Origin: Desulfobacterium sp.
GTDB lineage: Bacteria > Desulfobacterota > Desulfobacteria > Desulfobacterales > Desulfobacteraceae
Assembly: GCA_016342325.1 (NCBI GenBank)
Contig: JAEINR010000002.1
Span: forward strand, 124,001 to 188,000
Direction of reading: 5' to 3'
DNA length: 64,000 bases
Below are positions 39,674-48,326 of this stretch, piece after piece. The notes below the pieces were generated by a model, which searched no databases, had not been told where the DNA came from, and saw only the letters and a program-made list of their open reading frames with translations. Every line of letters begins with the position of its first letter. The stretch's first letter is position 1. The translations under genes and the position numbers were made by a program.

Positions 39674-40588
39674 TTATATAAGCCCGTTGGCTTTTAACCA
39701 GGTCAGGGCAACCGTAGATACTTTTTCATGATCCACATCCACGGCCTTGTTGAGTTTCTGCATCTCTTCGGTTGTCAGTTTTTCTGCCAGGGGCTTTAAG
39801 ATGTCACGGATCTCAGGATATTGATCCAACACCACTTTTCGGATCACAGGGGCCGGATTGTACGCCGGAAAGAATTTTTTGTTGTCCGTAAGGTTGCAAA
39901 AACCGTAGGCGGAGATACGGCCATCGGTGGACAGGCCCATGGCAACATCAACATCTCCGTTTTTGAGGGCTATATAGGTCAACCCAGTATCCATCTTCTT
40001 GATCTGGGAGATGGGTACACGGAAACCGTAGATTTTCATCAGCTTTTTGATGCCGTCCGGCCTTTCCCAGAATTCGGAATTGACCGCAAGCACAAGCTTT
40101 TTGGGATCCTTGTTGACCGCAGCGCCAAAATCGCCGATGGTTTTGATCCCGGCCTGGTCCGCCTGATCTTTTTTCATCATCAGGGTATAGGTGTCGTTCA
40201 AGGCCACCATGTCCAGCCAGACCAGTCCCTTGGCCCCATCGTTCTCCTTCATCCAGTCGTACACCTTCTGGGGATCTGTCATCACTGCGGCATCTTTTCC
40301 CTTGTAAAACACGGTATAGGCTGTGCCGGTGTATTCAAAATAGAAATCCACCTGGCCGGTTTCAAGGGATTTTCGGGCGATGGCGGTACCGACGCCGGTT
40401 TTCAGGGTGACTTTAAATCCGTTCTTTTCCAGCAGATGCTTGGCAAGCTCCGGAAGGATGTACTGCTCTGTGAAGTTTTTTCCGCCGATGGTGATGGCCT
40501 TTTCTGCCATGACGCCGGGAGCCGTAATCAAGGTGAGGCAAACCAGGCCGATCAATCCGATCAACCCTTTTTTCAAATACGCATGCAT
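39674..40588 (-). CDS. Glycine betaine/osmoprotectant ABC transporter substrate-binding protein
   Basis: ITIGGKNFTEQYILPELAKHLLEKNGFKV...TGQVDFYFEYTGTAYT, OpuAC/OsmF-like. Confidence 0.88.
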   Translation of the reverse strand: MHAYLKKGLIGLIGLVCLTLITAPGVMAEKAITIGGKNFTEQYILPELAKHLLEKNGFKVTLKTGVGTAIARKSLETGQVDFYFEYTGTAYTVFYKGKDAAVMTDPQKVYDWMKENDGAKGLVWLDMVALNDTYTLMMKKDQADQAGIKTIGDFGAAVNKDPKKLVLAVNSEFWERPDGIKKLMKIYGFRVPISQIKKMDTGLTYIALKNGDVDVAMGLSTDGRISAYGFCNLTDNKKFFPAYNPAPVIRKVVLDQYPEIRDILKPLAEKLTTEEMQKLNKAVDVDHEKVSTVALTWLKANGLI

Positions 40589-40617
40589 GTTTTTCTCCTT
40601 ATTATTTAATCGTTAAA

Positions 40618-40695
40618 TAGCTTCTTCGCTTTGCTTTCCGCGTTACTTTGGCAAGAGACTCAGAACGTCTTTTTGGTTCTGGCTTGTCCAAGTTA
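40618..40695 (+). repeat. Dispersed repeat, copy 4 (within an ABC operon)
   Basis: tagcttcttcgctttgctttccgcgttactttggcaagagactcagaacgtctttttggttctggcttgtccaagtta; its last triplet is the (minus-strand) stop codon of the permease gene. Confidence 0.75.
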
Positions 40696-41430
40696 TGTGT
40701 TCTGTAATCGTAGACCCTTTGGAATCAGCACCAGACCGAGAAGTTCACAAAGATAATCCCCTGTCAGTGCCAGCAGGGTAGTGGGGATGGCACCGGCCAA
40801 AAGTTTTGTCGGCTCCATCATGTCGATGCCGGTGAAAATCAGATCCCCCAGGCCGCCTGCGCCCACGAGAAATCCCAGGGGGGCGGTACCCACATTGATC
40901 ACCAGGGCGATCCGGAAACCGGTGAGTATCACCGAGGCCGCATTGGGCAGCTCGGCCGAGACCAATATCTGGAGGGGGGTGAGCCCCATTCCCCGGGCCG
41001 CATCGATGATCCCGGGGGCGACGGCGTTGATGCCGGCCATGGTATTCCGGGCAATGGGCAGGACCGAATAGAGCAGGAGCGCGAAAATGGCCGGCCGGGT
41101 GCCGATGCCCAGGGCACTCATGGCCAGTGCGATCACCGCAAGGGAGGGGATGGTCTGGCCCAGGCTGATGACGTACATCACCGTGGATGAGAACTTTCTG
41201 AAGCTGTTCCGGGTCAGGAGAATGCCGGCGGCAAGTCCGATGACCGTTGCAAAAAACATGCTCCATCCCACCAGATACAGGTGCTGTTTCACAAGCTCCA
41301 GCACATACTCCTGTTCATAAGGGTCGGAAAGGTAGTCCACAAGTCCAACCTGCTGGGCCTTTACTCCGCAGATAAAAAGAACGACCAGCAAAAAAAATCT
41401 GTATAGTTTGATCATGTAGTTATGCATCAT
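40693..41430 (-). CDS. ABC transporter permease (osmoprotectant type)
   Basis: BPD_transp_1-like: GQTIPSLAVIALAMSALGIGTRPAIFALLLYSVLPIARNTMAGINAV. Confidence 0.88.
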   Translation of the reverse strand: MMHNYMIKLYRFFLLVVLFICGVKAQQVGLVDYLSDPYEQEYVLELVKQHLYLVGWSMFFATVIGLAAGILLTRNSFRKFSSTVMYVISLGQTIPSLAVIALAMSALGIGTRPAIFALLLYSVLPIARNTMAGINAVAPGIIDAARGMGLTPLQILVSAELPNAASVILTGFRIALVINVGTAPLGFLVGAGGLGDLIFTGIDMMEPTKLLAGAIPTTLLALTGDYLCELLGLVLIPKGLRLQNT

Positions 41431-42089
41431 TGCCTCCCTTGAATTTTCAGGCCCTGGGAGGTGAGCGCCCGTTCCAGAAGGGCCATCAGGGAATCCACCA
41501 GGATCGCCAGCAGGGAAACCCCCAGTGCCCCGGTAATGATCATGGCCTCATAGGACCTGGCAATGCCCTGCTGGATGAACACCCCGAGCCCGCCGGCCCC
41601 GATATAGGCGGCAATGGCTCCGATACCGATGTTCATCACTGCGGCGGTTCTGAGACCTGCCAGGATCACCGGGATGGCCAGGGGGATTTCCACTTCCTTC
41701 AGCAGGTTCCACCGGGTCAGTCCCAGCCCCCTGCCGGCATCCACAAGGGCCGGGTCCACATTCTTGATGGCAATGTAGGTGTTGCGAATGATGGGCAGTT
41801 CGCTGTAAAGCACCAGGGCAATGACCGCCGGCACCTTGCCCAATCCCCAGCCCATGGGCGCCAGGAACGGCAGCATGATACCGAACATGGCAATGGAGGG
41901 AACGGTCATGAGGATGTTGGCTGTGTTTAAAACTTTTTTGGCCAGGGCCTCATTCCGGGTGATGGCAATGCCCGTGGGAATGCCTGTGATCATGGCAATG
42001 AACAGAGACAGAAACACGATCCAGATGTGCTCCCAGGTCAGGAAGAGGGCCTGGTCAAAATTCTCCCTTATAAAGTCAAGGATTTCCAT
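41427..42089 (-). CDS. ABC transporter permease (osmoprotectant type)
   Basis: MTVPSIAMFGIMLPFLAPMGWGLGKVPAVIALVLYSELPIIRNTYIAIKNVDPALVDAGRGLGL. Confidence 0.88.
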   Translation of the reverse strand: MEILDFIRENFDQALFLTWEHIWIVFLSLFIAMITGIPTGIAITRNEALAKKVLNTANILMTVPSIAMFGIMLPFLAPMGWGLGKVPAVIALVLYSELPIIRNTYIAIKNVDPALVDAGRGLGLTRWNLLKEVEIPLAIPVILAGLRTAAVMNIGIGAIAAYIGAGGLGVFIQQGIARSYEAMIITGALGVSLLAILVDSLMALLERALTSQGLKIQGRQ

Positions 42090-42103
42090 AGTTTTGTCTC
42101 CTC

Positions 42104-43228
42104 CTAATCCGTATCGTCTTCATAGAGTTCAAGAATCTTTTTCTGAATGTTCTGGTAGGTGATGGAACCTTTGAACGTGCCGTTCTCATCCACCACGCAA
42201 TAGGTGGTCATGCTGTCCATGAGCATGGATGAGAGTACGTCCCTGAGGGGTTCGTCATCCTCCACAAACACCTGGTAGGGTTCGACCACGTCCGAGACAG
42301 GCCCTTCCTCAAATTTGACAAGTCTGGGGGTGACATACCCCATGGGCTTGTCGTCCTTGATCACAATGGCAGAGGTGCGGCTCTTTTCCGAAAAGAACTT
42401 CATGGCTTCAGGGCAGGGGGTGTCGGCCCTGAGGATGTTTTTGGGATTTTTGTTCATGGCATCCCGGGCTCGGATCAGGTTCAGCACCTTCAGGGCCCGG
42501 TCCGCCCCCACAAAATCGGAGACAAACTTGTTCTTGGGCTGGGTGAGGATCACTTCGGGCGTGTCATACTGGACCAGCTGTCCTCCCCTGAAGATGGCGA
42601 TTTTGTCCGCCATTTTGATCGCTTCGTGGATGTCGTGGGACACAAAGGCGATGGTTTTTTTCAGCCGGGCCTGGAGGCGCATGAATTCATCCTGGATCTG
42701 GTCCCGGTTGATGGGGTCGATGGCCCCAAAGGGCTCGTCCATGAGAAGGATATCGGGATCCGCCGCCAGGGCCCTTGCCACGCCGATCCGTTGCTGCTGA
42801 CCACCGGAAAGCTCCACCGGGTATCGGCTGCTGTAGATCTCTGGATCCAGCTTGACCAGCTCCATCAATGTCTGGACCCGGTCGTTGATTTTTTCCCGAT
42901 CCCATTTCAGAACCCGGGGCACCATGGCGATGTTGTCAAAGATCGTTTTGTTGGGAAACAAGCCGATCTGCTGGATCACATACCCCATGCTTCGCCGAAG
43001 CCGGACTGGATCGATCTCGCGGATGTTGCGGCCGCCAACCGATATGGCGCCGCTGGTGACGGATTCAAGCTTGTTGGTCATCCGCAACAGGGTGGTTTTG
43101 CCGCAACCCGAAGGACCCAGGAAAACAACCACCTCGCCCTGGACGATCTTGAAGCTGACATCATTGACCGCTGTTACGGCAGTTTCACCCTCGCCATAAA
43201 CCTTTTTAACATTTTTATATTCTATCAT
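42104..43228 (-). CDS. Osmoprotectant ABC transporter ATP-binding protein with CBS-like C-terminus
   Basis: FLGPSGCGKTTLLRM, ELSGGQQQRIGVARALAADPDILLMDEPFGAID; C-terminal CBS-like region. Confidence 0.93.
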   Translation of the reverse strand: MIEYKNVKKVYGEGETAVTAVNDVSFKIVQGEVVVFLGPSGCGKTTLLRMTNKLESVTSGAISVGGRNIREIDPVRLRRSMGYVIQQIGLFPNKTIFDNIAMVPRVLKWDREKINDRVQTLMELVKLDPEIYSSRYPVELSGGQQQRIGVARALAADPDILLMDEPFGAIDPINRDQIQDEFMRLQARLKKTIAFVSHDIHEAIKMADKIAIFRGGQLVQYDTPEVILTQPKNKFVSDFVGADRALKVLNLIRARDAMNKNPKNILRADTPCPEAMKFFSEKSRTSAIVIKDDKPMGYVTPRLVKFEEGPVSDVVEPYQVFVEDDEPLRDVLSSMLMDSMTTYCVVDENGTFKGSITYQNIQKKILELYEDDTD

Positions 43229-43290
43229 ATGTATTTGCTCAATATATTATACCGTTGCAGCATTGTGACGGCGTTTGAAATTAGTTAATA

Positions 43291-43366
43291 CCTAACCTGG
43301 AAAAACCAGAACCAAAGCATTTTTATGATTCTCTTGCCAAAATAATACGAAAATCAGAGATAAGAA
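43291..43366 (-). repeat. Dispersed repeat, copy 5 (tandem with copy 6)
   Basis: cctaacctggaaaaaccagaaccaaagcatttttatgattctcttgccaaaataatacgaaaatcagagataagaa. Confidence 0.75.
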
Positions 43367-43446
43367 CCTAACCTGGACAAGCCAGAACCAAAAAAAAATC
43401 TGGTCCGCTTGCCATGGCAACGCGAAAAGCAGAGCGAAGACGCTAA
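43367..43446 (-). repeat. Dispersed repeat, copy 6 (tandem with copy 5)
   Basis: cctaacctggacaagccagaacc...tctggtccgcttgccatggcaacgcgaaaagcagagcgaagacgctaa. Confidence 0.7.
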
Positions 43447-43468
43447 ACCTAGCTGATTTGGTTATGTG

Positions 43469-43630
43469 CTAGTCGAGGGACAGGTGACGCCCAGGGCTGT
43501 CAAGGGGGCGAATGCAGGCAGGTCGGGGGGGCGGTGGCAGCGCTGACAGGTGTATCAGCCAGCCGTTGAGATCGGAAAAAAAAAGTTTGGTGCAATCCAT
43601 GTCTTTGAGGTGACTGTCTAAGTCGTCCAT
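43469..43630 (-). other. 53-codon ORF, possibly a gene remnant
   Basis: MDDLDSHLKDMDCTKLFFSDLNGWLIHLSALPPPPRPACIRPLDSPGRHLSLD*; the first half looks protein-like (weakly reminiscent of a glutamine synthetase N-terminus). Confidence 0.2.
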
Positions 43631-43971
43631 GGTCTCCTATTTAAGTGGGTTAGTCAAATGGGCCGTAACAATCATTACTGCACCCGCTGTCGAACCGAAA
43701 CGTAATGAACCTAACATAAAATTGCATTTAACTCAATGTAATTTTATGAACTAAAAATAGGTAAGTACCTATTGTATATGGTCGGGGATTGTTTTTTTGT
43801 GAATGGAATGCTTGGAGCTCCATGGATATATGGGCAGGGCGCGGATTCTTATGTGGGTCACAAAAGGTGAAAATGACGACCGCTTGTATCGCTGGGTGGC
43901 AAGGAAAAGGGGTGCGGGAAACCCCTCTTGGTTTTTTTGTCGACCGATGGTCGGTGTGGGAATGTTTGTTC

Positions 43972-43999
43972 TTGACAATTTAATTCGTATACGTAATAT
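43972..43999 (+). promoter_or_regulatory. Predicted sigma70-type promoter for the MarR/dehydratase operon
   Basis: TTGACA - 16 bp - TAATAT, 34 bp before the marR-like ATG, overlapped by the dyad ATTCG...CGAAT (43983..44005). Confidence 0.6.
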
Positions 44000-44032
44000 T
44001 CGAATCAATACTATGTACCATGGGAGGATTTC

Positions 44033-44485
44033 ATGATGTTTCAATCGTTAAAGAACTGCCCCTATTACCTTGTTTCCAGGGTCTACCTGGCCGTGACCTC
44101 GGCCCTGAAAAAGGGCATGGCGTCATCCGGGGTAAATAATGTCAAGCCAGCCTACATTGGTGCGCTTTTCACCCTGTGGAGCGAAAAGAGCCTGCGGCCC
44201 AGTGAGCTCGGCAGGAAGGCGGGCCTCGAACCCTCCTCCATGACAGGGCTGCTGGATCGCATGGAGCGGGACAACCTTGTGAAAAGGACCCCGGATCCCC
44301 AGGACAGGCGGGCCAGCCGGATTGAGCTGACCACCGACGGCCTATCTGCCAAAGGACCGGTACGGGAGGCGGTCACCCAGACCCTTGATACCCTCTTTGC
44401 CGGTATTCCGGACACGGATCTCGAAACCACCAAACGGGTGCTTCGCACCGTTCTTATAAACTGCAGCAAGGAGGGGATGAAATGA
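44033..44485 (+). CDS. MarR family transcriptional regulator
   Basis: LRPSELGRKAGLEPSSMTGLLDRMERDNLVKRTPDPQDRRASRIELTTDG. Confidence 0.92.
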   Translation: MMFQSLKNCPYYLVSRVYLAVTSALKKGMASSGVNNVKPAYIGALFTLWSEKSLRPSELGRKAGLEPSSMTGLLDRMERDNLVKRTPDPQDRRASRIELTTDGLSAKGPVREAVTQTLDTLFAGIPDTDLETTKRVLRTVLINCSKEGMK

Positions 44486-45528
44486 AAGATAAGATCCTCG
44501 GGTTCACCTGTGCCTATGCACCGGTTCCCATCATCGAGGCGGCAGGATTCCAGGCGTTCAGGGTCCTGCCCCAGGGAGAATGCCCGGACCAGGCAGGCCA
44601 GCTTCTCCACGATAATCTCTGCCCCCATGTGAAACGGGTGCTTGACAGGGCCCTTGATAACGACCTTCCCGAAGTGTCGGCCATGGTGTTTGTCAACTCC
44701 TGCGATTCCATGCGCAGGGTTGCGGATGCCTGGCAGGTGGCACGGCCCAAGGACCAGGTCATGGTCCTTGACCTGCCGTCCACAAACACACCCTCCAGTA
44801 TCGATTTTTTAGCCACCGAGTATGACCGCATGGCCAGGACCCTTTTCACGTGGAACAATCAAGCCTTCTCCCGGGAGAAGGTAAGGGCGCGGATCAAGGT
44901 GTGGAACGACCTTAGCCACACCCTTGGCCGTCTTGAGACAAAAATGGGAGAGGCGTTTTATCCGGGGCTTGCAGCGGCGGTTCAGATCGTTGTGAACACG
45001 GCTGCCACGGACTCGGTGGATGCTGCCCTTGCCATGGCAAAAGCAGCCGTTGCCAAAGCGTGGGCACCTGCCCGGGGCCATGCGCCGGTGTTCCTGTTCG
45101 GCAATCTATTGTTTGACCCCAAGGTGTTTGACCTGTTTGAAAACTGGAACATGCATGTGACACGCCTGGATTTCTGCACAGGGTCCCGCTTTGTTTCGAC
45201 CGTGGATCTTTCCCTGGCCGACGATCCCTTTGTTGCCCTGGCCCGATCGTATATGACGGGGCCGCCCTGTGCCCGGACCATGGACATCACCCGGCCGGGC
45301 AACCTTGCCCAAGAGATCGTTGAACGGGCCGGGGCGAGCAATGCCCGGGCCGTGATGGGATTTACCCTCAAATTCTGCGATCCCTATCTTGCCAGGATCC
45401 CCGGGATCCGGCAGGCCCTCCAAGATGCTGGGATACCCTTTCTCATGCTGGAGGGGGACTGCACCATGGGAGACATTGGACAGCAGCAGACACGAATCGA
45501 AGCCTTTACCGAAATGCTGGGGGTGTAA
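44482..45528 (+). CDS. 2-hydroxyacyl-CoA dehydratase family subunit
   Basis: AGFQAFRVLPQGE..., VFVNSCDSMRRVADAW, HgdB/C-type; followed by a second subunit and a BadF-type activase. Confidence 0.85.
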   Translation: MKDKILGFTCAYAPVPIIEAAGFQAFRVLPQGECPDQAGQLLHDNLCPHVKRVLDRALDNDLPEVSAMVFVNSCDSMRRVADAWQVARPKDQVMVLDLPSTNTPSSIDFLATEYDRMARTLFTWNNQAFSREKVRARIKVWNDLSHTLGRLETKMGEAFYPGLAAAVQIVVNTAATDSVDAALAMAKAAVAKAWAPARGHAPVFLFGNLLFDPKVFDLFENWNMHVTRLDFCTGSRFVSTVDLSLADDPFVALARSYMTGPPCARTMDITRPGNLAQEIVERAGASNARAVMGFTLKFCDPYLARIPGIRQALQDAGIPFLMLEGDCTMGDIGQQQTRIEAFTEMLGV

Positions 45529-45529
45529 G

Positions 45530-46741
45530 ATGATGTACGATTATTTCAGTTCCATCGTCACCGGGATCACGGCCAAGCTTGAACAGGATCCCCAGGGCAT
45601 CCATGCACGGAAGCGCTATGCCCTGGCCGTTGCAACCCTTGGCCGGCGGCTCTATTCCGGGGACGCCCGTATTGCCTGGTGCGGGGTGACCGCTCCCTTT
45701 GATCTGCTTAATTCCATGGGGGTCACCTCCTGCTTTGTCGAGTTTGTCGGGGCCATGCTGGCATCCACGGAAACGGCAGAACTTTTTATGCAGGGGGCCG
45801 AGGATGCGGGCTATGCCGCAGACTCCTGTGCCTACCACCGGGCCGTCACCGGCGCCATGCTCAAATCCGCCATGCCGGTTCCGGATTTCATCATCGGCAC
45901 CAGCAGCCCCTGCACGGCAGGACTTGCGGTGATGGAAAACATGGCAAAACAGTACAACCGGGATCTGTTCGTGGTCAACGTTCCCCAAAGTGAGTCCCCG
46001 GATGCGGTCCGGTTCCTTGCCCGCCAGATCGAGGAGATGGCAGGGTTTGTGGGGGATCACACAGGGCAAGCGCTGTCAAGAAATCGCCTGGGCGAGGCCC
46101 TGGAGCTGACCAACGAGGCCACCGTGCTCATCAAAGAGATCTATGGGCTTGCCAAGCAGAAGCCCTCGCCGGTGGATTCCCGGTTCCTGAATAATTTTGG
46201 TGTGGTCATCACCCTGTTCATGGGCACCCGGGAAGGGGTTGATATCTGTCGGGGCTTCAGGGACGAGCTCCGCCACAGGGTCGCCACAAACGCCATGGAC
46301 GCCTCCCAGGAGCGGATTCGGCTCATGTGGGTCCAGAATCGAATCCAGTTTCCGTTCCCCCTGGAATCCATGTTGGCAGAGTACGGGGCCAAGATCGTGG
46401 TGGACGAACTCAATGATGTCACCTGGGAGCCCATGGACCCGGACAACCCCTTTGAGAGCATTGCCCGGCGGATCCTCTCCATTCCCTTTAGCAGGAACGC
46501 GGATGCCCGGGTGACCCATCTTCAGACCCTTGCCCGGGAGTACCAGATCGACGGGGCCATCAACCCTTGCCACTGGGGATGCCGCCAGGGCACCGGGCTA
46601 CGGGGGATTATCTCAAACGGGCTCAAGGAAATCGGGGTGCCGGTGCTGAACCTGGAGATCGATTGCGTGGATTCCCGGAATCTTGCCGAGGGCCAGATCC
46701 ACACCCGGTTCGAGGCGTTCACGGAGATGATACAAGGTTAA
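45530..46741 (+). CDS. 2-hydroxyacyl-CoA dehydratase family subunit
   Basis: IAWCGVTAPFDLLNSMGVTSCFVEFVGA, GTSSPCTAGLAVMENMAK, HWGCRQGTGLRGIISNGLKEIGVPVLNLEIDCVD. Confidence 0.87.
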   Translation: MMYDYFSSIVTGITAKLEQDPQGIHARKRYALAVATLGRRLYSGDARIAWCGVTAPFDLLNSMGVTSCFVEFVGAMLASTETAELFMQGAEDAGYAADSCAYHRAVTGAMLKSAMPVPDFIIGTSSPCTAGLAVMENMAKQYNRDLFVVNVPQSESPDAVRFLARQIEEMAGFVGDHTGQALSRNRLGEALELTNEATVLIKEIYGLAKQKPSPVDSRFLNNFGVVITLFMGTREGVDICRGFRDELRHRVATNAMDASQERIRLMWVQNRIQFPFPLESMLAEYGAKIVVDELNDVTWEPMDPDNPFESIARRILSIPFSRNADARVTHLQTLAREYQIDGAINPCHWGCRQGTGLRGIISNGLKEIGVPVLNLEIDCVDSRNLAEGQIHTRFEAFTEMIQG

Positions 46742-46790
46742 GGGGCCATGGCCCAGGGAAACAATGACTGTTTTTTAATGAAATAGGGAG

Positions 46791-47588
46791 ATGAAACGAG
46801 TGTACTTTCTTGGAATAGATATCGGAAGCCTGTCCTGCGACGCAGTTCTCATTGATGAAGCAAAAAACGTGGTGTCATCGTCGGTGGTGCCCACCGGGGT
46901 TAGAAATTTGGAAGCCATTGCCCGGGTAACGAAGGATGTACTGGAGCAATCCGGAATATCGGAGGGAGATATCGCCGCCATCATCTCCACGGGCTACGGC
47001 CGGACCCGGGTGGAAAACCGGGACGGGGCGGTCACCGAGATCACCTGCCACGCCAAGGGGATCCAGGAGGTGATTCCCGGCACCCGGGTCCTCATTGACA
47101 TCGGCGGCCAGGACTCCAAGGCGATCCATATCGGTGAAAACGGCAATGTCTTGGATTTTGCCATGAACGACAAGTGCGCGGCCGGCACGGGCCGGTTCCT
47201 GGAGGCCATGGCCAGGGCTTTGGAAGTGGATATTTTGGACCTGGGGGACCTTGACCGGGGCGCTGAAAGCGATCTTGTCCTGAGCAGCATGTGCACGGTG
47301 TTTGCAGAGAGCGAGGTGGTGAGCCTCATTGCCAACGGCACCGAGCAGCGGGAGATCGCAAGGGGAATGAACCGCGCCATCGCCTCCCGGACCTTTTCCC
47401 TGGTGAAAAGAGTGGCCCGGGAGATTGACGGCCTGACCATCTCCATGTCCGGCGGGGTGGCACTGAACAGCGGGGTGGTTCGGGCCCTCCGGGAAAGCCT
47501 CAAGACCGACACCATCCACATCCCGGAAAAACCCGACACCATCGGCGCCCTTGGGGCAGCCCTCATCGCCCGGGAGAGGAAAGCGTGA
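46791..47588 (+). CDS. CoA-substrate-specific enzyme activase (BadF/BadG/HgdC family)
   Basis: FLGIDIGSLSCDAVLID, STGYGRTRVE, TRVLIDIGGQDSKAI, NDKCAAGTGRFLE, MSGGVALNSGVVRAL. Confidence 0.93.
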   Translation: MKRVYFLGIDIGSLSCDAVLIDEAKNVVSSSVVPTGVRNLEAIARVTKDVLEQSGISEGDIAAIISTGYGRTRVENRDGAVTEITCHAKGIQEVIPGTRVLIDIGGQDSKAIHIGENGNVLDFAMNDKCAAGTGRFLEAMARALEVDILDLGDLDRGAESDLVLSSMCTVFAESEVVSLIANGTEQREIARGMNRAIASRTFSLVKRVAREIDGLTISMSGGVALNSGVVRALRESLKTDTIHIPEKPDTIGALGAALIARERKA

Positions 47589-48028
47589 AACCCGCTGCCT
47601 TCAGGCTTATCATGAACCTCTATCCCCCCTACTGGGGCACCGGCATATCCGTGAGGACCGTGTCCCATGATTATCGGTACATGCGGGTTGAGATGAAAAA
47701 ACGGTGGTACAACGGGAACTACATGCACACCCATTTTGGCGGTTCCCTTTTCGCCATGGTGGATCCCTTTTACATGCTCATGTTCATTCCTATCCTGGGA
47801 AGCGACTATCTGGTGTGGGACCGGTCTGCGTCCATCGATTTCATCAAGCCCGGCCGGGGAACCATGTCAGCCGATTTCGTTATCACCGATGCCATGGTTG
47901 ACGATATCATGGAGAAAACGGCCCAGGGTGAGAAATACCTGCCGGAATACCCGGTGGAGATCCTGGATGAAGGAGGGGAACCGGTTGCCAGGGTGAAAAA
48001 ACAGCTCTACATCCGGAAAAAGACCTGA
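47585..48028 (+). CDS. DUF4442-type (hotdog thioesterase-like) protein
   Basis: HTHFGGSLFAMVDPFYMLMFIPILGSDYLVWDRSASIDFIKPGRGTMSADFVIT. Confidence 0.8.
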   Translation: MKPAAFRLIMNLYPPYWGTGISVRTVSHDYRYMRVEMKKRWYNGNYMHTHFGGSLFAMVDPFYMLMFIPILGSDYLVWDRSASIDFIKPGRGTMSADFVITDAMVDDIMEKTAQGEKYLPEYPVEILDEGGEPVARVKKQLYIRKKT

Positions 48029-48040
48029 ATGTAGTAAAAA

Positions 48041-48245
48041 TCAAAAGAATAAAGGCCCATGAATTGCCCTTGGAATGATTGGAGCCCCGCCCTCAATGGT
48101 ATGGCCGCAGACCGGACAAATATGAATACTGGCCTGGGCCAGGTCTCCCCTGCAATGGCGTCCTGTAACTTCTCCAAAGTGGAATTAATTCCTCCCATGA
48201 CCCGGAGATGGGAATGGGCATGAATGGTTTTTGCCTTGTCCAGGT
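48041..48245 (-). pseudogene. Rubrerythrin remnant (internally deleted/frameshifted)
   Basis: Minus strand, one frame: DKAKTIHAHSHLRVMGGINSTLEKLQDAIAGET; other frame: ASIHICPVCGHTIEGGAPIIPRAIHGPLFF*. These match the rubrerythrin helix and rubredoxin-like C-terminal region. Confidence 0.65.
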
Positions 48246-48255
48246 CAGGTTAGCA
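48228..48255 (+). repeat. Possible partial copy of the dispersed repeat
   Basis: gtttttgccttgtccaggtcaggttag resembles the ggttctggcttgtccaggtta half of the element; also overlaps rubrerythrin-like codons, so it may be coincidental. Confidence 0.3.
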
Positions 48256-48326
48256 AAAATAGGTGTTGATTCTCTAAGGGTATTTGGCGTAGGGTTTATT
48301 GTGCCCCTTTCTTTGGGGGAATTCCG

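Noticed and set aside
43469-43630. Naming the 53-codon ORF a glutamine synthetase remnant
   Set aside because: Only a short stretch (TKLFFSDLNGW) is suggestive; not enough to support the identity.
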